In this document: positions 5,329 through 15,400 of the stretch, piece after piece
Layout of the letters: the number at the start of each line of letters is the position of its first letter
How positions within the stretch are numbered: the first letter of the stretch is position 1
NCBI GenBank assembly: GCA_900549445.1
Contig: UROS01000017.1
Coordinates: 1 to 21,361, forward strand
Origin: an uncultured Porphyromonadaceae bacterium
GTDB taxonomy: Bacteria > Bacteroidota > Bacteroidia > Bacteroidales > Muribaculaceae
Direction of reading: 5' to 3'
DNA length: 21,361 bases
Notes under the pieces: generated by a model
Seen by the model: only the letters and a program-made list of their open reading frames with translations
Told to the model about the DNA's origin: nothing
The model's database searches: none
Made by a program: the position numbers and the translations under genes

Positions 5329-6435
5329 TCAGTCCACTTTCATAAGGTCGGTCATGAAGCGGTCGCTCAGAAGCCAGTTCGACTCGGGAATGGTAAGGAC
5401 GCCGTTGTCGAGGCGCATATTGCCCGACGCTACGTGAGGGGCGGCGCAGGAGATAATATGGTCGGCGGCGGCTGAACCGAAGCGGGCCCCGGCTTCGGAA
5501 AGATGCAGCCCGCGCGAGGTGCGCAACGCAGTGATGATGAAATCGTTGAGCCGCTGGTCGGGAGTTTCCTCCTCAACAATCGCCAGCTCTTTGCCTCCGC
5601 GGGATATATATTCCTTTATATTGGCGGGATTATAGCTGCGGCGTGTGCCTGAGAAGGAGTGGGCCGAGACTCCGAGTCCGAGATACGGACGGTCGAGCCA
5701 ATAGTTGCTGTTGTGGATTGCGCGGTGGCCTTCGAGGCAGAAGTTGGATATTTCATAGTGACTGTATCCGGCGGCACGGGTGGCCTCGGTAAGACAGGCA
5801 TACATGTCGAGTGCGAGTTCTTCGGACGCTTCCTTCACTTTTCCCGCGCTGCGCATAGCCCACAGGCGAGTGCCCTCCTCGTAGGACAGGAGGTAGCACG
5901 ACAGATGTGGCGGCCGGAGGCTGAGAAGAGTATCGAGCTGACGGCGCCACGAATCGAGAGTCTGCCCCGGAAGTCCGTAGATAAGATCGCAACTCAGTTC
6001 GGAAATGCCGGCGCGGCGCAGGTTTTCTATGGCGGCTACGGCCTGCGCGGCGGTGTGACGGCGCCCTACGGAGCGTAGCTGGGAGTCGTCGAACGACTGC
6101 ACGCCCATCGACACCCTCCCGATCGGGGAATCAGCCACCCATTGCGCCCACGCCGGGCTGACATCCTCGGGATTCGCCTCTATAGTGTACTCCCCGGAAG
6201 GGACGGGAAGGGTTTCCACGAGGGAAGCGAGCAGCGGAAGCGGGAGCACGGAAGGGGTGCCACCACCTATGTAGACGGTTTCGACCGGCTCTGTCAGCTC
6301 ATCTTTTCTCGAGTGCCATTCACCGGATATTGCCCCGACATATTCCTCCATCATCCCGCGCCGGGGCGTGGAGAAAAAGTCGCAATAAGCGCACTTCGAG
6401 TGACAGAACGGTATGTGGACGTAAAGACCTGCCAT
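5329..6435 (-). CDS. hemW: Radical SAM heme chaperone HemW (coproporphyrinogen III oxidase-like)
   Basis: The 368-residue product opens MAGLYVHIPFCHSKCAYCDF, with the radical SAM cysteines C11, C15 and C18 (CX3CXYC) that bind the 4Fe-4S cluster, then GGGTPS and the YTIEANPEDVS region typical of the HemN/HemW group. HemW binds heme and passes it to respiratory proteins; older annotations call it oxygen-independent coproporphyrinogen oxidase. The length and the CX3CX2C motif without the longer HemN N-terminus favour HemW. The frame is open 17 codons further upstream, but those overlap the nuclease gene and precede the conserved YVHIPFC start, so ATG 6435 is used. It follows the nuclease stop by 8 bases and is the last gene of the operon. 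Confidence 0.93.
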   Translation of the reverse strand: MAGLYVHIPFCHSKCAYCDFFSTPRRGMMEEYVGAISGEWHSRKDELTEPVETVYIGGGTPSVLPLPLLASLVETLPVPSGEYTIEANPEDVSPAWAQWVADSPIGRVSMGVQSFDDSQLRSVGRRHTAAQAVAAIENLRRAGISELSCDLIYGLPGQTLDSWRRQLDTLLSLRPPHLSCYLLSYEEGTRLWAMRSAGKVKEASEELALDMYACLTEATRAAGYSHYEISNFCLEGHRAIHNSNYWLDRPYLGLGVSAHSFSGTRRSYNPANIKEYISRGGKELAIVEEETPDQRLNDFIITALRTSRGLHLSEAGARFGSAAADHIISCAAPHVASGNMRLDNGVLTIPESNWLLSDRFMTDLMKVD

Positions 6436-6443
6436 AACACTAA

Positions 6444-9400
6444 TCAGACTTTTCCGCAGAATTCCCTGAAATTGCAGAAGTTGCATGCATGGTCGTCGGT
6501 TGCCTGGGTAAACGGGACGGAGGGATCGAAAATCTCGGAGATTTTCGCGCGGAACATGTCCATGAACTCACCGTTGATCTGCCGGTAATCGATGATTTCC
6601 TCCCTGTTGACCGTAATCGGCCGGACTCCGTCTACTGCGATGGTTTTCAACAGATACACAAGCGGCTCTATCGGCCCGCTGTAATTGTGGCGTGCGGAGT
6701 AGGCGTTGCAGTAGAACATAAGCTGGAGAACCGCCTTCTGGCGCGTTGGAGACGAGCCGTCGAACATGTCTTTCAGCCCCTTGAGCGCAATGACGTCGCT
6801 GCCGGTTTTGTAGTCGATCAGGCGGATGAGGCTGCCGGAGGGACTGTCGGGGTTCACGCGGTCCACGCGGTCGATAAACTGACGGATGTTGATTTCGAGT
6901 TCCGGTGAAATCCGCATCGTGCCGGAGATTTCCTCCTCGGCTGCCATGAATATGAAAGGAGTTGCCTTAAGATCGGCTCTCAGAATCTGCACCACGAACT
7001 CGCGGATCAATTCGCCGAGAATCCTGGCCTCGCCCCGCAGAGGCGTGAGGTCGCCGTCGGGCATACGGTTATAGAGCCTGTTGATGCTGGCGGTAATGAT
7101 CGGATCGATTTTATGAGGAGAGGAAATGTAACTGTCGAGGAAGCGGCTGTCGATGTATTGTTCGCCATTTTTTCCGGGAGGCATGTAAATATGCTGGAGT
7201 ACTTCGTGGACAACCGAGCCGTAGGTGCCGCTGTCCATGAAATCGGTTATCTCGTTGTCGGTACGGTAACCTTCGACGTACTGAAGGTAGAAGTTCAGCG
7301 GGCAGTCGATATATGTGTTGATCGACGATGCCGACAACCGGCGTCGGAGCTTTTCAGGCGCATTTGAGCGGAAAAGGTCGAGTTTCGCCATTACCTCGCC
7401 GGATTTCTGCACGGTAATCGTGCTGTCTGTTACCGTAGGATTGGCAAACGAGGCGGCACGGTGGCGGATATGCGCCTCGGGATAGAGATATATCAGCTGA
7501 GCCAGATAGCGCGATATTTCGTTTGATTTTCCGCCCACGGTGCGTGCATCGTAGAGGAATTCCACCTGTCGGGCACGTGATATGAGGCGGTAGAAATAGT
7601 AGGCGTAGATCGACTCCTGGAAGTCTTCGGTTGCCATGCCATATCCGCGGCGCAGAGCGTCGGGAATCATCGAACGGGTATAGTGACGGCGGGGAAAAAT
7701 ACGCTCGTTCATCGACAGCATTATAATGTTGTCGAAATCGAGGGCTCGGGTTTCGAGCACTCCCATTATCTGCAGTCCCTCGAGAGGTTCGCCGGTGAAT
7801 CGCACGGACGACGACGGGAGCGCTCTTTCGAGTAACTTGAAAAACGTCAGCTCCCTCATCGGAATCTTCCATTGGTCTATGGCGAGTTTCAGCTCTTCGA
7901 GAGCGGTCAGGTAGCCCTGCATGAAATAAATGTCAATCTTGTTTTCCGCAACGGCCGGAGCTCCGTCGCCATCCGTACTATCGCTCTGCAGCAGCTCGAG
8001 AAGGCCGGTAACGAGGTTGTGGCAGTAAGTGTAGACGGCCTCGATGTCGGAATCGTCGACAATCGGGGCGAACACGCACCTGAGGCGGTCGAGCCCGAAC
8101 AGACCGTCGGCTGGTGTCGCATCCCTGTCGGCGAGAAGAGAGGCGGAAACTGTATAGAGGCGTTTTTTTCTGAGTCTGTCGATTATACGGGTGCATTCGT
8201 CGGGAGCTATGGCCTGCAGGATGGGATTGGTGGCGAGATCGCGGACATCCTCATAATAAAAACATTCTTCGCCTTTCACTATCCTGGCGCGCATGTGCAG
8301 GGATATAATCTTACTCATCAGCGAGGCTATGGTAGTCTGCCTGAGGGGGAATCCCATCGTGACGTTGATTTTAGAAATCTCGTCGGGGATGGAGTGAACC
8401 AACGGTATGAACAGATTCTCTTCCGGGAGCACCACAGCGGTGTCGATGGCATTGCTGCGGTTGGCGATAGTGCCGTCGGCAGCCCAGCGGGTTAGCGTTT
8501 CGGCGGCTTCCTTCACCATTCCGGCACGCGAGGGTACACCGGTAACGGTTATTTCCGGGAAATCCGTCATCGGCTCCTCCGGAAGCGGGTAGAGCGAACG
8601 GAATTCTTCCACGTATTTGCGAAGGAACCGCATGGCCTTGTTCCCTTCCAGGCGGTAGGCGGGCGAATTATAGTCCCAGTAAAAATCGGCGAGACCTTTT
8701 GCCTTGAGTTTTTCGAAAATCGACACTTCGGCGATCGAGAGCACATTGAAACCGACAAACACGTAACGCCGGTAGTAGAACTCCTCTGCGGAAAGCGAGC
8801 CGATTTTCTCAACGGCGTTTCTCACCGTCATGCCGGAGCTGCAGAGACCGCGGGCTGAGAGTTCCTTTTTGAAATTACAGAAGAGGCGGTCGAGCACCAT
8901 CCATAGTTTCAGGAACTTGCCGTGGGGATCACCGTCGGTCACTTTTTCGGGGAAATGGTTCCAGAACCGCCGGTTATAGTTTTCGTTGTGGTCTTCGCCC
9001 CAAAAGCGGCGGATTATCTCGCGCTGCTCGTCGGTGAGATAGTCGGCGCTTATTTCCTTAAAATCCCTCAGATTCACAAAGAGCTTGTGGGAATCCACCA
9101 GATAGCGGTCCACGTCGTTGAAGTCGTTGATGAGGATATCGCCCCAGTAAAGAAATTTGTCGAAAGAGGGAAGCGCATCACTGTCGCCGTTAAGGCGGCA
9201 GTATTCCTTATATATAATGAAGAGCTGCTCGAAACGCGAGGCTTCGATGGAGTCGGAAAAATCGGCCATCATCTCGCTGATGGTGAGCACAGCAGGCATC
9301 ACTGGAGTGTCGGTGCCCATCGACTCGGTGAGATAATACCGGAAGAAATCTATGCATCGCTTGTTGGGAAACACGAAGCAATAATCTATCAGGTTTTCGC

Positions 9401-9464
9401 GCTCGTTGGCGTAATACGTCTGCGCCACCTGCTTAAGGAAGGGTATGCAACGGCTGCTTGGCAT
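6444..9464 (-). CDS. AddB/RecB-like PD-(D/E)XK nuclease
   Basis: This 1006-residue protein resembles Bacteroidetes AddB-like subunits of double-strand-break resection enzymes. The N-terminal part (from FVFPNKRCIDFF) is helicase-like but without a recognisable GxxGxGK Walker A. The C-terminal nuclease has ASSINTYIDCPLNFYLQY, then D868 within IDRVDRV, the LIDYKTG motif near residues 882-888, and CNFCNFREFC (C994, C997, C1003), which together with the Cys of DCPLNF forms the usual four-cysteine Fe-S cluster. It would act with an AddA-type UvrD helicase-nuclease; that partner is not in the window. It starts one base after the holB stop and is followed by hemW after 8 bases. Confidence 0.88.
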   Translation of the reverse strand: MPSSRCIPFLKQVAQTYYANERENLIDYCFVFPNKRCIDFFRYYLTESMGTDTPVMPAVLTISEMMADFSDSIEASRFEQLFIIYKEYCRLNGDSDALPSFDKFLYWGDILINDFNDVDRYLVDSHKLFVNLRDFKEISADYLTDEQREIIRRFWGEDHNENYNRRFWNHFPEKVTDGDPHGKFLKLWMVLDRLFCNFKKELSARGLCSSGMTVRNAVEKIGSLSAEEFYYRRYVFVGFNVLSIAEVSIFEKLKAKGLADFYWDYNSPAYRLEGNKAMRFLRKYVEEFRSLYPLPEEPMTDFPEITVTGVPSRAGMVKEAAETLTRWAADGTIANRSNAIDTAVVLPEENLFIPLVHSIPDEISKINVTMGFPLRQTTIASLMSKIISLHMRARIVKGEECFYYEDVRDLATNPILQAIAPDECTRIIDRLRKKRLYTVSASLLADRDATPADGLFGLDRLRCVFAPIVDDSDIEAVYTYCHNLVTGLLELLQSDSTDGDGAPAVAENKIDIYFMQGYLTALEELKLAIDQWKIPMRELTFFKLLERALPSSSVRFTGEPLEGLQIMGVLETRALDFDNIIMLSMNERIFPRRHYTRSMIPDALRRGYGMATEDFQESIYAYYFYRLISRARQVEFLYDARTVGGKSNEISRYLAQLIYLYPEAHIRHRAASFANPTVTDSTITVQKSGEVMAKLDLFRSNAPEKLRRRLSASSINTYIDCPLNFYLQYVEGYRTDNEITDFMDSGTYGSVVHEVLQHIYMPPGKNGEQYIDSRFLDSYISSPHKIDPIITASINRLYNRMPDGDLTPLRGEARILGELIREFVVQILRADLKATPFIFMAAEEEISGTMRISPELEINIRQFIDRVDRVNPDSPSGSLIRLIDYKTGSDVIALKGLKDMFDGSSPTRQKAVLQLMFYCNAYSARHNYSGPIEPLVYLLKTIAVDGVRPITVNREEIIDYRQINGEFMDMFRAKISEIFDPSVPFTQATDDHACNFCNFREFCGKV

Positions 9465-9465
9465 A

Positions 9466-10593
9466 CTACTGTTTTATAAGCATTATCACTTTCACGGCGA
9501 GGTCGAAATTCACGAGCTTGCCGTTGGCGTTTCCCGCAATATCGGCGGCAGCCTCGTTCATCACCCTGATGAGAGGTTCAGCGTTGCGTTCGGTTATGAA
9601 TCGCGCGAATCGGGTCGAGAACTGCCTTTCGGCAGAGTTGAGATAGTTGAGGTCGGGAACGTTGAAATTGAAGATAAAGTTTTCTCTCACAAGGCGCTGG
9701 CAGTAGTCATAGAACTTTATTTCCTGCTCTCGGCCGAGGGCGGCGATGTCGGAGGCCCAGGCCTTGAGTTCTTTCACGTCGCGCGAATAGGCTTTGCGCA
9801 TCAGTCCTACGAAGAGGTCGAAAAACATTCTCGACATACGGGTGGCGTCGAGCTGTGCAACGGCGGCACTCATGCTGCCGTCGGCTATATGGGCCAGCGC
9901 CATGGCCTCGGCCGGATCCACCCCTTTATTTTCAACGAGATAATGAGCTATCACACTGTCGCTCAGACGCCTCATCTCCATCGGACGGCATCGGGAACGG
10001 ATTGTGGGCAGTATGGAGGAGGCATCGTCCGACACGAGTATGAAAATCGTGTCGGCAAACGGTTCCTCAATGAGTTTAAGGAGCTTGTTGGCAGTCTGCT
10101 CGTTCATCTTTTCGGGGAGCCAGATGAGCACAATCTTGTAGCGCGCCACGGTAGTGGTCACACTCAACCGGCGTTCGAGCTGCTCGCTTTCCGACACATA
10201 GATGACCGGCTGGGCGTTTTTCTTTTCGAACATCGTTGTCCATTTCTCAAAGCTCATGAACATGTCGGAACTCACGAATTCGCGGAATTCCGTCATATAA
10301 TCGTCGGAAACGGGCGCCTTGAGTTTCTCTGTCTTCACCACCGGAAACACGTGGATTGTGTCCACATGGTTAAACGACTCATGCTGACGGCATGCCGGAC
10401 ACTCGCCGCAGGAGTCGCCGCCGGGAGTAGGATTCTCGCAATGAAGGTATTGCGCGAACGCTCGCGCCAGTGCGAACTTGCCTATTCCGGCAGGCCCGTG
10501 GAGCAGTATGGCGTGAGGAATTCTCCCGTCGGCCACGAGATTGCGCAACTGCGTTTTGGTTGTTTCATGAGCGGGAATGTCGCTGAATTTCAT
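9466..10593 (-). CDS. holB: DNA polymerase III delta prime subunit
   Basis: The 375-residue AAA+ protein shows Walker A GPAGIGKF (residues 33-40), a four-cysteine zinc module (C52, C62, C65, C68; within CGECPAC), and the SRC motif in LPTIRSRCRPMEM. These are hallmarks of clamp-loader subunits; the modest Walker B (VLIWLPE instead of DExH) favours delta prime over gamma/tau. It is part of the complex that opens and loads the sliding clamp. The ATG overlaps the aroB stop (ATGA, 10593-10590), and the gene ends in TAG one base before the nuclease start. Confidence 0.9.
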   Translation of the reverse strand: MKFSDIPAHETTKTQLRNLVADGRIPHAILLHGPAGIGKFALARAFAQYLHCENPTPGGDSCGECPACRQHESFNHVDTIHVFPVVKTEKLKAPVSDDYMTEFREFVSSDMFMSFEKWTTMFEKKNAQPVIYVSESEQLERRLSVTTTVARYKIVLIWLPEKMNEQTANKLLKLIEEPFADTIFILVSDDASSILPTIRSRCRPMEMRRLSDSVIAHYLVENKGVDPAEAMALAHIADGSMSAAVAQLDATRMSRMFFDLFVGLMRKAYSRDVKELKAWASDIAALGREQEIKFYDYCQRLVRENFIFNFNVPDLNYLNSAERQFSTRFARFITERNAEPLIRVMNEAAADIAGNANGKLVNFDLAVKVIMLIKQ

Positions 10594-11666
10594 AGCATGT
10601 CGCGGAGTATGTCGAGCGCGGCGGTTATGGTCTCTTTATCCGCTGTCTGGTCTGTAAGCGGAGAGCCGGGGGCGCTCAGAAGAGTGAAATTAATGGAGCC
10701 TGTCGTGTCGTTTTTCTTATCGTGGCTCATCAGTTCGAGCAGACGCGGGTAGTCACTGCACTCTATGGCGGGAAGCGGGGCGGCCGGATAGCCAAGTGTC
10801 GATGCTCCGTAGTTCGATTTCAGGAACCGCGCCATGCGGCTGAGTTCTTCCGAAGAAAATCCGAGTTTAAGATGCGATATGATCATTTCGGAGAGAAGTC
10901 CGAAAGCCACGGCATAACCGTGGGGCAGCGGTTCGCCCTTTTCGTGGCTCATCGACTCGAAGGCATGGCCGGCGGTATGGCCGAGGTTGAGTGCCCGTCG
11001 CAGTCCTTTTTCAAAGGGATCGGCGTCGACAATACGTTTCTTTACCATCACGCTGTTACGTAGCATTTCGAGCATCAGATCGGGTGAGATTTCTGCCACG
11101 TCGGTTGCAAGCAGGCGCCGGTATTCGGCAGCATCGGTCAGCAGGGCGTGTTTCAGCATCTCGGCATAGCCCGAGAGCAGTTCATGGTGCGGGAGCGTGG
11201 CGAAAAAGCAGGTGGATATGATAACCGCATCGGCGGGAGCAAAAACACCTACTTCGTTTTTGAGTCCGTGGAAATTGATTCCGGTCTTACCCCCCACTGC
11301 GGCGTCTACAGCTCCTAAAAGTGTCGTCGGAACGTTCACGAACCTCACACCGCGTTTGAATGTAGCGGCCGCCATGCCGCCGATGTCGGTGAGCATGCCG
11401 CCGCCCGCGTTGATGACCAGCGACTTTCGTGTGGCACCGTGGTCAACGAGATGGCTCCAGATTGAAGCGAGAGTGTCGAGATTCTTCGCATCGTCACCAC
11501 TCGGAATGGTTATCAGGTCGGTATTGCCGGGCAAACCAAGCTGTGGCACCACAAGGCTCGCGGTGTTGGCGTCGGCAATCACGTGGAAGCTCGCGGCGCC
11601 CGACTCCGCCATTATGCGGGCGAGCTCTGCGTTAACATTGTTCGTAAAAATCAGTTGCTGGCTCAT
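10590..11666 (-). CDS. aroB: 3-dehydroquinate synthase
   Basis: The 358-residue enzyme performs the second step of the shikimate pathway, closing DAHP to 3-dehydroquinate with NAD and a divalent metal. Visible are the NAD-binding GGGMLTDIGG (88-97), the PTTLLGAVDAAVGGKTGIN segment (113-131), and the metal ligands E169 (GYAEMLKHAL), H230 (LNLGHTAGHAFE) and H249 (PHGYAVAFG). Length is normal for stand-alone AroB. It overlaps both neighbours by ATGA, which implies coupled translation between HAD phosphatase, aroB and holB. Confidence 0.96.
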   Translation of the reverse strand: MSQQLIFTNNVNAELARIMAESGAASFHVIADANTASLVVPQLGLPGNTDLITIPSGDDAKNLDTLASIWSHLVDHGATRKSLVINAGGGMLTDIGGMAAATFKRGVRFVNVPTTLLGAVDAAVGGKTGINFHGLKNEVGVFAPADAVIISTCFFATLPHHELLSGYAEMLKHALLTDAAEYRRLLATDVAEISPDLMLEMLRNSVMVKKRIVDADPFEKGLRRALNLGHTAGHAFESMSHEKGEPLPHGYAVAFGLLSEMIISHLKLGFSSEELSRMARFLKSNYGASTLGYPAAPLPAIECSDYPRLLELMSHDKKNDTTGSINFTLLSAPGSPLTDQTADKETITAALDILRDML

Positions 11667-12433
11667 TTCGAGGAGATTATGGATTGTTTCATTGTTTCAA
11701 GAAGCCGTGGAAGTGATTCGGCGAACTCGGGCATGGAATCAAATACCAGGTCAGCGCCTGCGTCAATCATGGCACGGCGGGGAATCGGGCCGGTTGTGAT
11801 ACCGACGGTGAATGCTCCCGAGCGATGACCGGCTTCCACGCCGAGCGGTGCATTTTCTATCACTATCGACTCAAAGGGACTTACTCCGGCTTTCTCCATT
11901 GCACGCAGAAATGGCTCGGGATTCGGCTTGCCATGCACCACGTCGCGCGACGTTATCCTCATGCCCGGCTCAAACGCAGCGGGGAAGTCGGATTCTATAC
12001 GGTTCAGAAGAGTGTTTTGCCCCGATCCGGTCACCAGCACACGCTTTATACCGTTTTCACGGAGAGTATCGAGCATTGCGCGCGCTCCCGGCATAGGGCC
12101 AACAGGCGGCAATTCTGTAAAATACACCGTTTTACGCCGGTAGAGTTCCTTTATCTCTTCTTCTGTGGCATCGCGGTTGAATGCACGGTTGAAGATAATA
12201 TTGATTGTGGAGGCTCCTGTGCGGCCCTCATAGAGGTAAAATTCATCGCGGTCGGCTTTTATGCCGAGTTCGGAAACCATGCGGAACCATGCCGCCGTGT
12301 GGTTGGGCATAGAATCGTAAAGCGTGCCGTCCATGTCTATAAGAGCTGCTTTCGGGTCGATTCCGCCGACGCCGGAGCGGTGCAGGTAGCTCGCTATAGC
12401 TGTAGTATATATTGAGGATTCCGTTGTCTTCAT
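11663..12433 (-). CDS. HAD-superfamily phosphatase/phosphoglucomutase-like protein
   Basis: The 256-residue protein has HAD motif I in LIDMDGTLYDS (D33 nucleophile, D35), motif II in VLVTGSG, motif III Lys in HGKPNPEPF, and motif IV in IVIENAPLGVEAGHRSGA, where the second acidic residue is replaced by Asn (EN instead of ED). The helical cap after motif I puts it in subfamily IA, close to beta-phosphoglucomutase and sugar-phosphate phosphatases. The substrate cannot be told. It is in the middle of the operon, with ATGA overlaps on both sides. About 25 N-terminal residues precede the domain. Confidence 0.87.
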   Translation of the reverse strand: MKTTESSIYTTAIASYLHRSGVGGIDPKAALIDMDGTLYDSMPNHTAAWFRMVSELGIKADRDEFYLYEGRTGASTINIIFNRAFNRDATEEEIKELYRRKTVYFTELPPVGPMPGARAMLDTLRENGIKRVLVTGSGQNTLLNRIESDFPAAFEPGMRITSRDVVHGKPNPEPFLRAMEKAGVSPFESIVIENAPLGVEAGHRSGAFTVGITTGPIPRRAMIDAGADLVFDSMPEFAESLPRLLETMKQSIISSK

Positions 12434-15400
12434 TTTTTCTTCTTTTTGTTTTTCTCCTTGTTGTCGGGCTGCCGGAGCTGCACTGCCGGTTGCGGAGGTG
12501 CTGGCAGCACGCCTTCTTTTATGAACAGAAGCGAGTCGGCATGCGAGATCGTATCGTTAAGTTCCGAATCGCCGGCCCTTGACACCGCCGCCGGATCTGC
12601 CGGGATACGGAGGGAGGTGGCGGAATTGTCGGCTTTGGCTGCGCGGCGGAATATGTTCTCGATACGGTTCACGAGGTTTATGCGTGTGGTGTCGGCAATA
12701 GCCATCTGCACTCCGGCTGATTTCTCGTTGAGTTTCGCACGCCCGAGTCGCACCTTGAAGTTGTCGGCATTTCCCTTCAGATTTATACCGAATCTGAACG
12801 GGAGCGGTGATTTGAGCACTGCCACGTGGTAATTGAAATTCATGGCGAGATCGTTTGTGCCCATCACTCCGAGCTTATAACGGTCAATGTCGAACATGAA
12901 CGGGAACATCTCGAGATATGAGTCTTTAACCACCATCTCCACGCTCATGTGGTCTATCATGTTGCGTTGTTTGTTCTTGAACAGGAGCCATTTGGAAACA
13001 GTGCGGAAGGTTTCGGCATCGAGCAGCACGAGGCTGTCGCCGGAAATCTTGATTGCAGCGGTGAGCGACGGTATGTCGATATTCATCATGGAATCGACAC
13101 TCGAAGCAGCGGCGATGTCGGCATTGATTATGCCTGAAATGTCGCGTAGCAGCGGCATGAGCGAATCGACGGCCGGCACGAATTTCATGAATTTCTCTAT
13201 ATGGAAATCATTGATTTTCACGCCGAATGCGAATTTCAGGCTGTCGATTGCCGGGGCGGAGTATAGCGCAGAAAGGTCAACGCTGCCTATGTCGGTGCGT
13301 GCGCGCAGTGCGTGGAGATTAATGGCGCCGTCGAGCACCATCAGCGAACCGGTAAGATCGTGGAGCAGCAGATCGGAGTAGATGACGTTGCGGGCCCTTA
13401 CGTTGAGGAGAGCGTCGATGTTCGACGGCACCACTATAGCTGTTGCGGCCTCCGGCTGCGCGGCATTTTCAACCGCTTTCTGCAAAGCTATCTCATTTTC
13501 CGAATCGGGGATAGTCACTGAGTTCCTGTTGGCGGAGTTCGCGAACGCCGCTCCTGCGAATGCAGCTGCCGAAATCTGGTTTATGTCGATAGTATCGCAA
13601 TCGAGATCGAAAGCAATGTCGAGAGCCTCACCACGCCGCGAGGTCAGAGCCTTGGTTATGTTGCTTATCGAGCCGTTTATAAGGAAATCGCTGTTGCCCA
13701 TGCGATAACGGGTGTCAGAGATGGTCACCTCGTCGGTGTTGAATTCCAAGTTGAGATCCGAAAGCACATTTTTTACCGGGAAATAAGGAGTAAACACTCT
13801 CGCCTTCTCTGCCTTTACCACACCCTCGGCATTCCACCGGCGCAGCAACCGGCGGGTTGAATTGTCGAGTTCGAAATCCACGTCGGCGGAGTTGTGATTC
13901 ACGCTTTCATTGCTCTGGCGCCGCATCCGGGCTTTACGGCCGATTCTGCGGGCCTCAGCATAGACGGAGTCGGGCGACATTCCGGGATGGCGGGCGGCAA
14001 TGGAATCCATTCTCGCCCTCATTCTCTTACCGATTTTCAGAGGTGCCGGATGCGCGGTGAAAGCCATGAACGCTTTTTTGAGCGAAGCCCGGTTCAGACG
14101 GTCGCCGTAGAAAGCCCGTCCGGCATATATGTCGGCATGAAGCAGCGGCTGACGCGAGTTGCCGTTGTAGCGGCGCAGTGATGCACCGATCGTAACATCG
14201 CGCAACCGTATACGGGTGGAATCCTCGTCGCTCCGCATGGTCAGTAGTTTGCCCGAAATTCTTCCGCCTATGGGATTGATGACCGTAGTATCGGAACTCG
14301 ACGCCTTGTTTTGCGCTCCTACCCCGACTTTCCAACGGCTGCCCTCTATCTCCATTCCAGGGGAGAAAAAGGATATGGAATCAACTGTGAGCGATGCTGT
14401 AAGCAGTGAATCGGCCTGAATTTTCCCATTGTTTATTTCGGTGTCGGTACCGAGCCGGAGTTCTGCTTTGTCGGTAAAAAATTTCGCCGAGGCATCGTTC
14501 ATTGCAAAATAGAAATTCTTCAGCGTGGCATCACCTTTCAGGCTTATACGATGGAATTTGTCGGGAGCAAAATAGCTCTGCCGGAAAGCGAAACCGCAAT
14601 CAGTGCGCAACTCGCCCTTAAGCGAGAAAGGCAGTCGGGAAGTAAGGAGCTTCGGAAGGCGTGCCATAGAAATTCCGCCCTTAAAAGTGCCTTTTGCGGC
14701 AGGATCGCTGACGGGGGTGGTGATGTCGGCATTGAGTTCGAAACCTACGCCCTCCCCTATCATGACGAGTTTCTTTAAGTTGACAACCGAATTGTCAGGA
14801 TTCGTACCGTCGACGGTAGCCGCAGCATCGAGTTCCAACTTTTTCAGGATTAGATTGTCGTATTTCGCCTCCGAGGGGGGAACATTGAGCGAGAGCGCAA
14901 ATGACGGGATGCTGTCTATAGCGGGACGGTATGGCCGGGTAAGCGAGATGTCGGCTTTCAAGGCCATATCGGTCTGAATCTTCGCAAGCTCCCCCTGCAT
15001 GCCGGCGGGAATTATTGCCAGAATGTCGTTGAACCGAGTGAGCGGCAGCTCAAAATCGAAGGCGCTCACGGTGAGAGTGTCGGCAAAATTGACCGTTGCA
15101 GAGGTCACAGCCGTCACCTCGGCAAGCCCGGTCTTCACACGGTCGAGCGTCAGAAGCCACGGCTCGCGGTGATTCCAGTTTATTTCGCCTCCCAGGCCGA
15201 AACGCAGACCGTTTATGACAATGCCTGCCACCGTTGCCGACGAGAGGCCGCTTACTTCCAGTTTGTAAGATGGTGCATCCTTGCCTTTAAGACTTGCTGT
15301 TGAGAGATTTACCGTTATGTCGGTGGAATCCGGGAGCGAATAATAGCGTATGGGCATTCCACCCCGGATTTCGAAAGTTCCGAACGAAAAATCGGGTATT

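Noticed and set aside
4017..5330. tRNA-Pro as attachment site of an integrated element ending near hemW
   Set aside because: No direct repeat of the tRNA 3' end was found up to 5330 and there is no integrase gene.
6436..6486. Longer HemW start at 6486
   Set aside because: It overlaps the nuclease gene by 43 bases and precedes the conserved YVHIPFC beginning; ATG 6435 gives the normal N-terminus.
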